Shown in pieces: positions 49,891 to 58,720 of a DNA stretch of 64,000 nucleotides (positions are counted from its first letter, which is position 1; each line of letters starts with the position of its first letter). Position numbers and translations under genes: made by a program. Below the pieces are notes generated by a model. The model saw nothing but the letters and a program-made list of their open reading frames with translations. It was not told the origin of the DNA and did not search any database. This DNA is from Nageia nagi (lineage: Eukaryota > Pinophyta), in the NCBI GenBank assembly GCA_050084985.1, contig JBITNC010000001.1, positions 38,688,001 to 38,752,000 of the forward strand, written 5' to 3'.

Positions 49891-49901
49891 ATCTCCCACT
49901 T
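49891..49901 (-). promoter_or_regulatory. Copia polypurine tract
   Basis: AAGTGGGAGAT on the minus strand directly precedes the 3' LTR. It is the usual copia primer site for second-strand synthesis. Confidence 0.85.
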
Positions 49902-49950
49902 GGAGACTTCTTCCTCTGCAACAAGGGTCAAAAGCTCCTCATCTTAGCCT

Positions 49951-52900
49951 TTACTCCTTAAGACCAATCCAAGTTGAGCAAGAGCCCAACTTCTCCTTTG
50001 TAACAACTTTCGTGAACATGTCCGCAGGATTTTGTGACGTGTGAATCTTCCCCAAACTAACTGAACCATCCTCCAACGCTGCCCTGATGAAGTGGTACCT
50101 CAATTTGATGTGTTTGGTTCTCGAATGATAGGCTGAGTTCTTTGCAAGATGGATAGCACTCTGGCTATCACTCCATAGCTTCGCATCCTCCTGCACCTTT
50201 CCCAGTTCCTCCATCAGTCTCTTCAACCAAATCAACTCTTTACTCGCCTCCGTGATTGCCACGTACTCTGCCTCAGTAGTGGAGAGAGCCACAACCTGTT
50301 GGAGTTTTGAAATCCAACTAACCGTTGTACCTCCAATGGTAAACACATAACCTGTAGTGCTTCTCCCACCATCTATATCACCTGCCATGTCAGAATCAAC
50401 ATAACCTTGCAGACAAGAGTTAGATCCACCAAAACATAAAGAGTAATGAGAAGTACCCCTTAAATACCTAAGGATCCATTTAACTGCTTCCCAATGCCCT
50501 TTTCCTGGATTATTCATGAATCTACTAACCACTCCCACTGCTTGTGCTATATCTGGTCTAGTACATACCATTGCATACATTAAACTCCCAACCGCTGAAG
50601 CATAAGGAACCTTAGTCATGTACTCCTTTTCCTTATCTGTCTTAGGACATAAATGTTTGGTGAGTTTAAAATGTTTTGCCAATGGTAAAGTTACAGATTT
50701 TGCATTATTCATATTGAACCGTTTAAGAACCTTTTCAATATAGTCTTCTTGACTTAGTCTTAGTGAGTGGTTTTGTTTATCTCTTGTTATTTTCATTCCA
50801 AGAATTTGATTAGCTTCACCCAAATCTTTCATTTCAAAAGTTTTAGCCAACTTTTCCTTAAGATCAACAATATCCTGCATACTAGGTCCTGCTATCAACA
50901 TGTCATCCACATATAAAAGCAAGATTACATAGTTGCCATTTGTTGTTCTTTTTATATACACACAATGATCAGATTGACATCTTACAAATTCATTTGTTAC
51001 CATGAAAGTGTCAAACTTATGATACCATTGCCTGGGTGCTTGTTTTAAGCCATACAAACTCTTTTCCAATTTACATACATACCCTTCTTTACCTTTGACC
51101 TCAAAACCTTCGGGTTGATGCATATAAATATCCTCCTCCAAATCCCCATGAAGGAAAGCTGTCTTTACATCCAGTTGTTCAAGAAACAAATTTTCAGTAG
51201 CAACAAGACTCAATATTGCTCTAATCGAGGTCATTTTAACAACTGGAGAAAACATCTCATCATAATCAATACCTTTTTTCTGTTCGAAACCTTTTACCAC
51301 AAGTCTCGCCTTGTACCTTTGTCGCCCATCTGCATCCTCCTTTATCCTGTACACCCATTTGTTAGTAAGAGCCCTCTTACCCTCTGGAAGCTCAACCAAA
51401 CTCCAAGTCTGATTCTTAAGTAAGGAGTCCATCTCCTCCTTCATAGCATGCTCCCACTTAATCTGTGTACCACCCTGCATCGCTTCATCAAAACATTCAG
51501 GTTCACCACCATCAGTATAAAGAATATGATAAAGAGCAGGAGAATATCGTTCAGGAGGATTTCTAATCCTTGTGGACCTTCTAAGTGACAAAGTTTGAGG
51601 TGTTTGTGGTGGAGGTACATTATTATCATCAGGATCCTTATATTGATCAACATCTTCTAGAGATACAAACTTGGGTTCCTCAACCTTTTGCAACCTATCT
51701 TTATACATGCTATTCTCATTGAATACAACATCTCTACTTCTAATGATTTTATGATTATCAACATCCCATAACCTATATCCCAAATCATTAACACCATATC
51801 CAATAAGATAGCATTTTTGTGATTTTGCATCAAGTTTATTTCTATTCTCTTTATCAACATGTGCAAAAGCCTCACAACCAAAGACTCTCAAGAATGAGTA
51901 ATTCACCTTTTTACCTGTCCACATCTCCTCTGGAATGCCTCCATCTAAAGCCATAGATGGACCCCTGTTAATCAAGTAAACAGCAGTGTCAATAGCATCA
52001 GCCCAAAGATTTAAAGGAAACCCAGCATGTATCCTCATACTTCTAGCCCTTTCCAAGATAGTCCTATTCATTCTCTTTGCAACCCCATTTTCCTGTGGAG
52101 TTCTAGGAACCACCTTAATCCTTCTAATGCCATTGTGTGAACAAAATGAATCAAACTCATTATTGCAAAATTCTCCACCATTATCTGACTTAAGACATTT
52201 TAACTTAGAATTAGTTTCATTCTCAACCAATGCCTTCCACCTCTTAAAAGTTTCAAACACATCAAATTTCTTTTTAAGACAAAATACCCATGTCTTCCTG
52301 GTACAATCATCAATAAAAGTGACAAAATAAGATGAGCCCCCAAGTGAGCAAACCTGTGCAGGACCCCACACATCTGTATGAACAAGCTCTAATTTGTGAC
52401 TCTTCCTTTCATTGCCAACTTTAAGAAATCTAACTTTCTTTTGTTTACCATACACACAATCTTCACAAAATCCTAAATCAATTTCTTTTAGATTTGGAAG
52501 TGAACCATTAGTGTGTAACATTTTCATTCCTTTTTCACTCATATGTCCAAGTCTATTATGCCATAGTGATGTATCATTACCAAAGGAAACAAGATTCAAT
52601 GAATAATCAAAGACATTTGTGAGTAAATAAAGAGACCCCACCAAATTTCCCTTTGCAAATACCATTGAACCTTTAGAAACTTTCCAATTACCATCCCCGA
52701 ATGTCATCACATAGCCCTCCTTATCCAATTTACTTATTGATATGAGATTCCTTTTAAGATCCGGAATGTGTCTTGCTTCATTAAGAGTCCATTGTGTTCC
52801 ATTCGGTAATTTCATTGTTATATTGCCCATACCAACAATTTTACATGGATGTTCATTACCTAATAACACTTGACCAAAATCACCATGTGTGTAATTAGAA

Positions 52901-53850
52901 AAGAAGTCCTTATGTGGAGTAGCATGATATGAAGCACCCGAATCAAGAACCCAATAATCATTGTTCTTTTCGTTAGACATGATTAAAGCATCTTGGATTA
53001 ATTCGCCAACCATATTAACCTCTTGATTACTTGTGCTTTCATTATTACTACTATCACATTCTTTACCTTTTCTATTCCAAAAATCCTTTTTAATGTGACC
53101 CTTTTTACCACAATACCAACATTCCAATTTTGTTTTACCTTGTGATTTTGACCTTCCTTGTGATTTGCTTCTTGACTTGCTTCTCCTTCTTTCCTTTGGT
53201 CTTCCTCTTGCCTCTACTGTGAGAGCAGCATTGGAGCATTCTCCCGTGGACTTTCTCCTCATGTCCTCACTAAGAATTGTTCCAACAACTTCATCAAAGA
53301 CCAATTTTGCATTAGAAGAAGAATTGCTAACAGCCATAACAAAGCTATTCCAACTATCCGGAAGTGAACATAGAATTAACAAGGCCCTTACTTCATCTTC
53401 AAATTCTAAACTTACTGAAGTCAATTGATTTGTGATTGTATTGAACTCATTAACATGGTCCTGAACTGAACTACCTTCATTCATCTTCATGTTAAACAAT
53501 TTTTTCATTAAGTATACTTTGTTAGAGGCAGATGGTTTTTCATACAATTTAGCAAGCTTATCCATTACACCTTTAGTGGTCTTTTCATTGGAAATATTGA
53601 AAGCTACACTAGAACTTAAACAAAGTCTTACAGCACCCAAAGCCTTTCTATCCAAGAGATTCCACTCTTCATCACTCATAGAAGTAAGTTTCTTACTCTT
53701 CTCTTCTAGAGGTAGATAGAGATCCTTTTGGTAGAGGTAGTCTTCCATTTGCATTTTCCAAAACTGAAAGCCTTGCCCATTAAACCTTTCCACCTTCAGC
53801 CTCCCTTCTTCTGCCATAGTGCTCTTCCTTGATTTCCAATCTACACACAA
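49951..53850 (-). CDS. Copia gag-pol polyprotein, open but with two key residue changes
   Basis: 1,299 codons with no stop. The second Met (codon 12, MAEEGRLKVERFNG) may be the real start, since it begins like related gag proteins. Domains in order are as follows. Gag capsid is about 15-200. The zinc knuckle at 244-257 reads CWYCGKKGHIKKDF, so its last Cys is Phe (codon 257, 53,080-53,082). The protease has DSGA at 303. GAG-pre-integrase (HNRLGHMS) follows. The integrase core has D493 and D556, but Lys592 where the third catalytic Glu belongs, exactly 35 residues after D556. RT has YVDD at 980-983, and RNase H (TTGYVFTI, STTEAEYVA) follows. Transcription would start in the right LTR. The protein could reverse transcribe, but integrase should be inactive. 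Confidence 0.95.
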   Translation of the reverse strand: MCVDWKSRKSTMAEEGRLKVERFNGQGFQFWKMQMEDYLYQKDLYLPLEEKSKKLTSMSDEEWNLLDRKALGAVRLCLSSSVAFNISNEKTTKGVMDKLAKLYEKPSASNKVYLMKKLFNMKMNEGSSVQDHVNEFNTITNQLTSVSLEFEDEVRALLILCSLPDSWNSFVMAVSNSSSNAKLVFDEVVGTILSEDMRRKSTGECSNAALTVEARGRPKERRRSKSRSKSQGRSKSQGKTKLECWYCGKKGHIKKDFWNRKGKECDSSNNESTSNQEVNMVGELIQDALIMSNEKNNDYWVLDSGASYHATPHKDFFSNYTHGDFGQVLLGNEHPCKIVGMGNITMKLPNGTQWTLNEARHIPDLKRNLISISKLDKEGYVMTFGDGNWKVSKGSMVFAKGNLVGSLYLLTNVFDYSLNLVSFGNDTSLWHNRLGHMSEKGMKMLHTNGSLPNLKEIDLGFCEDCVYGKQKKVRFLKVGNERKSHKLELVHTDVWGPAQVCSLGGSSYFVTFIDDCTRKTWVFCLKKKFDVFETFKRWKALVENETNSKLKCLKSDNGGEFCNNEFDSFCSHNGIRRIKVVPRTPQENGVAKRMNRTILERARSMRIHAGFPLNLWADAIDTAVYLINRGPSMALDGGIPEEMWTGKKVNYSFLRVFGCEAFAHVDKENRNKLDAKSQKCYLIGYGVNDLGYRLWDVDNHKIIRSRDVVFNENSMYKDRLQKVEEPKFVSLEDVDQYKDPDDNNVPPPQTPQTLSLRRSTRIRNPPERYSPALYHILYTDGGEPECFDEAMQGGTQIKWEHAMKEEMDSLLKNQTWSLVELPEGKRALTNKWVYRIKEDADGRQRYKARLVVKGFEQKKGIDYDEMFSPVVKMTSIRAILSLVATENLFLEQLDVKTAFLHGDLEEDIYMHQPEGFEVKGKEGYVCKLEKSLYGLKQAPRQWYHKFDTFMVTNEFVRCQSDHCVYIKRTTNGNYVILLLYVDDMLIAGPSMQDIVDLKEKLAKTFEMKDLGEANQILGMKITRDKQNHSLRLSQEDYIEKVLKRFNMNNAKSVTLPLAKHFKLTKHLCPKTDKEKEYMTKVPYASAVGSLMYAMVCTRPDIAQAVGVVSRFMNNPGKGHWEAVKWILRYLRGTSHYSLCFGGSNSCLQGYVDSDMAGDIDGGRSTTGYVFTIGGTTVSWISKLQQVVALSTTEAEYVAITEASKELIWLKRLMEELGKVQEDAKLWSDSQSAIHLAKNSAYHSRTKHIKLRYHFIRAALEDGSVSLGKIHTSQNPADMFTKVVTKEKLGSCSTWIGLKE

Positions 53851-53882
53851 GATTCACCAACAAAATCCCAACACAACAACGT

Positions 53883-53895
53883 GGCTCTGATACCA
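53883..53895 (-). promoter_or_regulatory. Copia primer-binding site (tRNA-Met type)
   Basis: TGGTATCAGAGCC on the minus strand, two bases inside the 5' LTR. It is complementary to the 3' end of plant initiator tRNA-Met, the usual copia primer. Confidence 0.9.
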
Positions 53896-53897
53896 AT

Positions 53898-54479
53898 TGT
53901 TAGGATTTAAAGAGTTCATATAACCAAGAGCATTCACAATTTAGATTGTCTTTGGCAAAGAAGAAACAACATTAAGCATACTACTGAAAATAAACATCCA
54001 TAAACATCAATCACACAAGAGAAACACAAGAGATAACGTGGTTCACCCAGTGTAGGCTACATCCACGAAGAAGCTTTCAACCCTTTTGCATTCAAATCCT
54101 CCAAGCAATACATCAGCAGCATAACCTTGCTACAACCTTCACTTTGGAGTTACAACAAAGCTCCACTACAATCTCTCTCTCAACAATTACAATCAACCTC
54201 ACAAATGCTGTCAAATTACAGTCATACACACATATTCCAACTACATACATGCCTCAACTCAAGCCTCTTATTTATAGGTACAAACTAACCCAACTTAAAG
54301 CCAAGTTGGATCAGGAAGGTTGTTAGGTAACCCCCAACCCTTCTACAACTGCTGAACAGGTGTCATGGCTCCTTGGCAACTGAAAATTGGTTTGAAATAA
54401 GAAAGAAACTGCCCTGCAGACCGGTTGGCTTATAAAACAAAACTATCCTTCAGATTTACTGGTCTCCATTTTTCTAACA
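53898..54479 (-). repeat. Copia 5' LTR with promoter
   Basis: It contains the promoter. The TATA word CTATAAATA (minus strand) covers 54,270-54,277, so RNA should start near 54,240. Next to it, at 54,480-54,484, is the right TSD copy GATAT. Confidence 0.95.
54271..54277 (-). promoter_or_regulatory. TATA box of the copia 5' LTR
   Basis: CTATAAA on the minus strand in a GC-containing context about 370 bp before the LTR's inner end. It gives a plausible start site 25-35 bp downstream. Confidence 0.65.
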
Positions 54480-54484
54480 GATAT

Positions 54485-54803
54485 TAAGTGAAAGGGTGAG
54501 GCATTATGAAATGGTATTCGGACACTTTCATTGGATTTCTAGCATTATCATTGGGTTGAGGTCATATTAGTGGCTCCATGTTTTAGGGAAGCTCATCGTT
54601 CATCCTCTTTGAATCAAATTTTACCTCTATTCATCATCATAGGTAAAGTACAAGTTTGTATCTTTTGTAAATCTAGATTCAATAAGTCAAGGTAAATTAG
54701 CTCATTATCATATTTCAGGTTATCGATTTCATGTTATTCATAATTAATTGGCAAATTTGATATCCTATAAATAACCCTAATTATTATTATTTCGGTTATA
54801 ATA
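54485..54803 (+). repeat. 3' LTR of the gag/mobile-domain element, right piece
   Basis: It aligns with about 42,710-43,019 of the 5' LTR (for example GTAAAGTACAAGTTTGTATC and ATAAATAACCCTAA). It ends TTATAATA just before GTTTG, the TSD copy. Confidence 0.85.
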
Positions 54804-55115
54804 GTTTGGCTAAAGTATTACAAGCCTATTTTTGCCAACTTACCAATTTTGAACTAGTTTTTTACACAGAAAAAATTTATGGGTTTAAAAGTTGCTTTCC
54901 TTCTCCAATTCGTATGGTACAGTTACATTATTTCAAACCATATAGTGTCCTTAGATCATTTCATATCATATCATGCACTTTGGATCATTTCATATCATAC
55001 GATATACTTACATCAAATCATATCATACAATGTAATTATATCATTTCATATCATATGCTCATGCATTTGGATTATTTTATATCATATAGTGCACTTGACC
55101 ATGAACATGCTTAGT
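54804..55115 (+). repeat. Tandem repeat array, right part, grading into ATCATTTCATATC repeats
   Basis: It resumes the unit broken at 42,301 (GCTAAAGTATTACAAGCC, TTTTTGCCAA, GTTGCTTTCCTTCTCC). From about 54,935 it changes into short imperfect copies of ATCATTTCATATCATA, five or more up to 55,085. Confidence 0.75.
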
Positions 55116-55789
55116 TAGACCTTACATGCATGTAGCTTACATCATATGCTAATATCATATTAATATTTTATATCACAAATTACACTTAGGTGCATCCTAC
55201 TCTTTCATTTTTCACCATATTGATTAGGATGTGGGAGGCCTACATCCTTTCAATATAGTTTTGAACTTCTTAGATTCCTTAGGTGCTCAAGGGCCCTTAG
55301 AAGAGGACTCGCATACATGTTTATTGCATATGATTTTTTAAGGGTATTTTTATACATATTTGTAGGTCTAAAGAGAAGAAGGAGAGGAGCATATTCATCC
55401 ATGCATCAAAGCCATCTTAGTCACATTATCATCTCAATCTCAAGTCTTATTATAAATCATAATTAAGGTATATTCTTTTTTACTATAGATAATATTAATG
55501 TGTGTAATTATTTCTTAACGATATTGTATGCATATAAGTTTGTTGTTGATGTTAATAGTTTGATTTATTTTCAATTATGTTATGTATTACAAATTTACAT
55601 ATGACTGATGATTGGTCAAATCCACTAGGCCATCCTTTGGGAGCCCATGAACAACATTATAATTAGGCTCACTATCATTGAGCCCGAGAGCCTTGGGTAA
55701 TTGAGGAAGGCATAGCCTTGAAGAATTCTTCCATTTGGAATAATGCTTATAAGTTATGCCCTTTTTTTGAATAAATTATTGTGTGGAGG
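55116..55789. other. AT-rich DNA in the right part of the proposed CACTA element
   Basis: No gene was recognised. A GC-richer stretch at about 55,610-55,700 (with CACTAGGCC and GAGCCCGAGAGCC) is unassigned. Confidence 0.35.
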
Positions 55790-56020
55790 TTTTAAATCAT
55801 CTCTAAAATGGGACAGTTTAAACCCACCCCCATTAATGATTTAAACATATCTCAAAATGTCCATAGGTAGTGGTTTAATGGTCCATATGGTGACAATTAC
55901 AACTTGCTACCATAGGACTGAATGTTGGTGGAACCTGCATAGAGGGAGGTCAAATAAACATCAATAAAGGCATTAGGTGGTGGTTTATAAATACCTCCAA
56001 AGGCCCTTTTTTGTCTAGTG
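55790..56020 (+). repeat. CACTA subterminal region and right terminal inverted repeat
   Basis: The region repeats GTAGTGGTTTAA, AGGTGGTGGTTTATAA and related words. It ends GGGCCTTTTTTGTCTAGTG at 56,020, the reverse complement of CACTAGACAAAAAAGGCCC-type ends. The outer 26 bp pair with 19,153-19,178. Confidence 0.5.
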
Positions 56021-56419
56021 GTGCAATATATGATGAAGAGATTTGGTATGAAACATTGCAATGAACTTGTAATACTAGTTACTCCTAGATCCAAAGACTA
56101 GTAGATTAAACATAAACTATAGAGTATCAAATATTTTAATATTCATGCAAAAACTAAGTGAAACACACTTTAAAGATACAAAGAGGATACTAATTTATGT
56201 AAAAGGAACCTTTGAGCATGGAACTCATTTTGTTTCTAAATAAATTTATATTATTTACCTATAATATTAACAATTTTGGATGGTCCATAGATGATAAAAG
56301 AAGTGATATACATCATTAGTTTTCAATTTACAATAGAATGGTGATATAGTATTATAAAAACTAATTTATAATTGTTGTAAGCATATTAGAATCATAATAC
56401 ATGCCAATGACATTAACAT

Positions 56420-56690
56420 ACACATAATGTGTAGGCCTAAGAAAATTAGAGCACTATAGGATAGAACTATTATACTTTCTTGTGATAATATAAGTATTAT
56501 TCCACTTTCAAATAATTTAATATTTTATTTTAAGAGAAATCATATAGATATGAAGCATCATTATATTAGTGAATGTGTGAAAGTAAAGATTATCAATGTA
56601 AAGTATGCTAGTATCAAAAATTAATTGGTTGACATATTCAAGAAGGCAATGTTAAGAAAATACATATTTATTGGATTTAAGGAAATATTA
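56420..56690 (+). pseudogene. Ty1/copia RNase H C-terminal remnant
   Basis: Plus-strand relic decoding as the last part of a copia polyprotein. ILSCDNISIIPLSNNLIFYF is followed by RNHIDMKHHYISECV, then VKYASIKN, a stop, and DIFKKAM. These match the family pattern of CDNxSAIxLxxNPxxHxRxKHIxxxxHFIRE and the DxxTKxL tail. All upstream domains and LTRs are missing. It lies just outside the right end of the proposed CACTA element. Confidence 0.75.
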
Positions 56691-57801
56691 GGAATAAATA
56701 AAAGTTTATATCAAGGGGTATTATGAAGATATTGATTTAAAATTTTATCGCTTGATGAGCTAGCAACATAGATTTTGAACTTTCATAAGTTTGATATGAT
56801 ATTATCTTTTTATGAGATGTCAATAGACATTTCAAATTTAGTTAGTTTGAAGAGATATTCTCTTTTAATAAGGTGACAAAAATATTTATGACTTTATTAG
56901 ATATTATGGTTTATTAAGATATACTCAAAAGTGATGATTCAAAAATAATTTCATTTTAGTGTATAAGCTTAGGATAGTGGGATAGTTAATAATATACTTA
57001 AACATTTTTGTATAAATATGAGTTGAAGCAAGAGAAGTTTGGACTAAGATTTAACGAAAGTTTGTAAGAGTTTCAAGGTAAATCCCACATGATGTTATGT
57101 TGTAAAAAACATATTTTAAAGTGTATGAAAAGAAGTCTTTATATCAAATTGAAACATTCAATAAACCGTAGGAAATTTTTTAAGTGTTGTTCATGGTAAT
57201 AGGTATTTAATATGCATCATTTTAGTATGTTTATATTGATGATTATTTATTATAAGAAATTAAGATTCTCTTCATTAATGAATATAATAATATCCTTTAA
57301 TCCAAATATCCCAATACAAATTAAAACTACTATACATGATGTTTGCAATTTATATAGCCCAAAAGTAACATAAGCCAAACTACTATTAATAAATAATAAT
57401 AAAATAAATATTTAGAATAACTTCCATATATTTTTAAGCCAAAATTGATGGAGGCTTTTTATTTTACACAATGTCATTCACCTTATTATTTCACATGATT
57501 TTTGAAGCTAAATTTTAGTTTTATGTGTGCACCTCAATGTTTGTAGGAATATTCATCACACTTTTTTCTTATCTCTAATTTGTAAGTGAACTAAAAAAAA
57601 ATTAATATTTTTTTTATTAATAGGTAAATATATCAATCAAAAAAGAATTAGAGTTTTGAAAGGTCCACCACCAACCTTTTTACATGGGAATATAGCCATA
57701 TTTGCTACATGAATCATAAATTTTATAGACAAGACCATTTCCATGTATTTGAAAGTTGGATAAATAAAATGACCTTGTCCCTTTTTTAAAAACATGTGTA
57801 T
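56691..57801. other. AT-rich non-coding DNA
   Basis: It follows the copia scrap and may include its untranslated tail and old LTR. No motif or terminal repeat was recognised. Confidence 0.4.
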
Positions 57802-57806
57802 AATTC

Positions 57807-58209
57807 TAATACAATGCTACAAATATGAAAAAGGGAAATATTGCATAAATTAAATGAATATAGAATTAAAATAGGAAAATGACAACTATCTATTACACAT
57901 AACAGAGCATGCACTGGTAAATAGAACATGAAATAGCATCAATAAGTAGATAAGGATAGGATTTTACTAAATAGTAACAGAATCATAGGTCACTTTGAGG
58001 GGGCTACCTCCTTATAAATCCAAAGGTGAAAAATAATGTTCAATATCCTTTCTCCACACACTTCTATCTATGTATAATAAACTAACCCTAACCCTAATAG
58101 TAATGCAAAATCAAACCCCATCCTTACAATCATAATATTATAATATAGGATAACAATTTAATAAAATACTAATGCTAACACTAAAATGTTAGGATGTGGG
58201 ATCCTAACA
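57807..58209 (-). repeat. Chromovirus 3' LTR
   Basis: It starts TAATACAATGC (TG decayed to TA) and ends TTAGGATGTGGGATCCTAACA. The last 23 bp form an imperfect palindrome, TGTTAGGAT/ATCCTAACA. It pairs with 63,360-63,762. Confidence 0.9.
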
Positions 58210-58225
58210 TGCCACCCCTTTGGGG
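58210..58225 (-). promoter_or_regulatory. Chromovirus polypurine tract
   Basis: CCCCAAAGGGGTGGCA on the minus strand adjoins the 3' LTR. It agrees with the minus orientation of the coding domains. Confidence 0.75.
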
Positions 58226-58254
58226 ATGAAGCTTTGTCCTCAAATATTGAAGTG

Positions 58255-58720
58255 TGAAAACTATTTCTGTAGCTGATGAATGATTTCCCATGTTGCATCT
58301 TCTAGTGCCATGCCTTGACACTGCATAAGGACTTTTGTGATGGAGTGATTATGAAGTTATCATGATCATTGATCCAAAATTTCCTTAGGTATAATTTACA
58401 TTGATCCATACTCTACCAAATCAGGTAATTATGTTTGAACTTGAACCTCTAATCCAACCACTTTCTTGAGGCAAGAGACATAAAACACTAGGTGAATCTT
58501 AGAAGAAGCAGGAAGCTCTAATTTGTATGTAGTTGGGCCAATGCATTGTAACACCTTGTAAGGACCATAAAAATTTGAGGCCAATTTTTAGGGCTTTTTA
58601 TTTTTAAGGATTTCTAGTGATAAGGTTGCAACCTTAGAAATACCATGTCATCTACCTAGAACTCCCTTTCCACATGTTGCTGATTAGCCTATTATTTCAT
58701 ATGGTGTTGGGCTATCTGAA
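58255..58720 (-). pseudogene. Gypsy integrase C-terminus and chromodomain relic
   Basis: Just before the 3' LTR, minus-strand peptide [20 protein letters not shown] lies at about 58,540-58,480, and [13 protein letters not shown] follows. Then comes KVLMQCQGMALEDATWEIIH (about 58,340-58,270), the end of a chromodomain (QWxxxPxEDATWE). Such chromodomains guide integration to heterochromatin by binding histone marks. Several stops lie in between. Confidence 0.7.

Larger units (their letters stand above)
49309..54479 (-). mobile_element. Young, complete Ty1/copia retrotransposon
   Basis: A 5,171 bp unit with 582 bp LTRs (49,309-49,890 and 53,898-54,479) that begin TGTTAGG and end CTAACA. The TSD is GATAT, perfect at 49,304-49,308 and 54,480-54,484. 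The LTRs differ only at one substitution (near 49,711/54,300) and one 3-base block (near 49,852/54,440), so insertion was recent. A primer-binding site for initiator tRNA-Met, a polypurine tract and a single open gag-pol frame are all present. The pol order (protease, integrase, RT, RNase H) and motif style suggest the Tork/Tnt1 group. It lies inside the 3' LTR of an older gypsy element. Two conserved residues are altered (see the CDS). Confidence 0.95.
42302..54803 (+). mobile_element. Gypsy-type LTR element with gag and antisense plant mobile domain, no pol
   Basis: The 5' LTR is 42,302-43,019 (718 bp). The 3' LTR is 48,911-49,308 plus 54,485-54,803 (717 bp in sum), because a copia element split it. 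The flanks GTTTA (42,297-42,301) and GTTTG (54,804-54,808) are a near-perfect TSD, and the host tandem repeat resumes at once. The polypurine tract CAAAGTGGGGCATC (48,897-48,910) adjoins the 3' LTR. Inside are a sense gag (43,127-45,320) and an antisense plant-mobile-domain ORF (47,520-46,197). Protease, RT and integrase are absent. Antisense extra ORFs are known from the Tat lineage of gypsy elements. Lineage assignment here is inference. Confidence 0.8.
19153..56020 (+). mobile_element. Proposed CACTA (En/Spm) DNA transposon containing nested insertions
   Basis: The left end starts CACTAGACCAAAAATGGGC. The right end, read in reverse from 56,020, starts CACTAGACAAAAAAGGGCC. They match at 21 of the first 26 positions. 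Subterminal DNA at both ends (27,877-28,020 once the first insertion is removed, and 55,790-55,990) repeats motifs of the type TAGTGGTTT and GAGGTGGTTT. The TNP2-type transposase (31,973 onward) lies between them in plus orientation. Subtracting the LTR element at 19,182, the insertion at 33,551 and the LTR element at 42,302, each with one TSD copy, leaves about 10.3 kb. The 3-bp flanks (TAT and GTG) do not match, so the boundaries are inferred, not proven. Confidence 0.5.

Noticed and set aside
51115-53719. Several plus- and minus-strand frames inside the copia element
   Set aside because: They are other-frame readings of the intact gag-pol and have no independent motifs.
49555-54326. Identical 60-codon plus-strand frames in both copia LTRs
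   Set aside because: They lie antisense within the two LTR copies and are duplicated only because the LTRs are.
54804-55115. ATCATTTCATATC repeats as a CRISPR-like array
   Set aside because: Repeats are imperfect, spacing is irregular, spacers are not unique, and the DNA is eukaryotic.
58080-58105. Telomere-like AACCCTAACCCTAA
   Set aside because: Only two units, it lies inside a gypsy LTR and is shared in diverged form with the other LTR. Not an interstitial telomere array.
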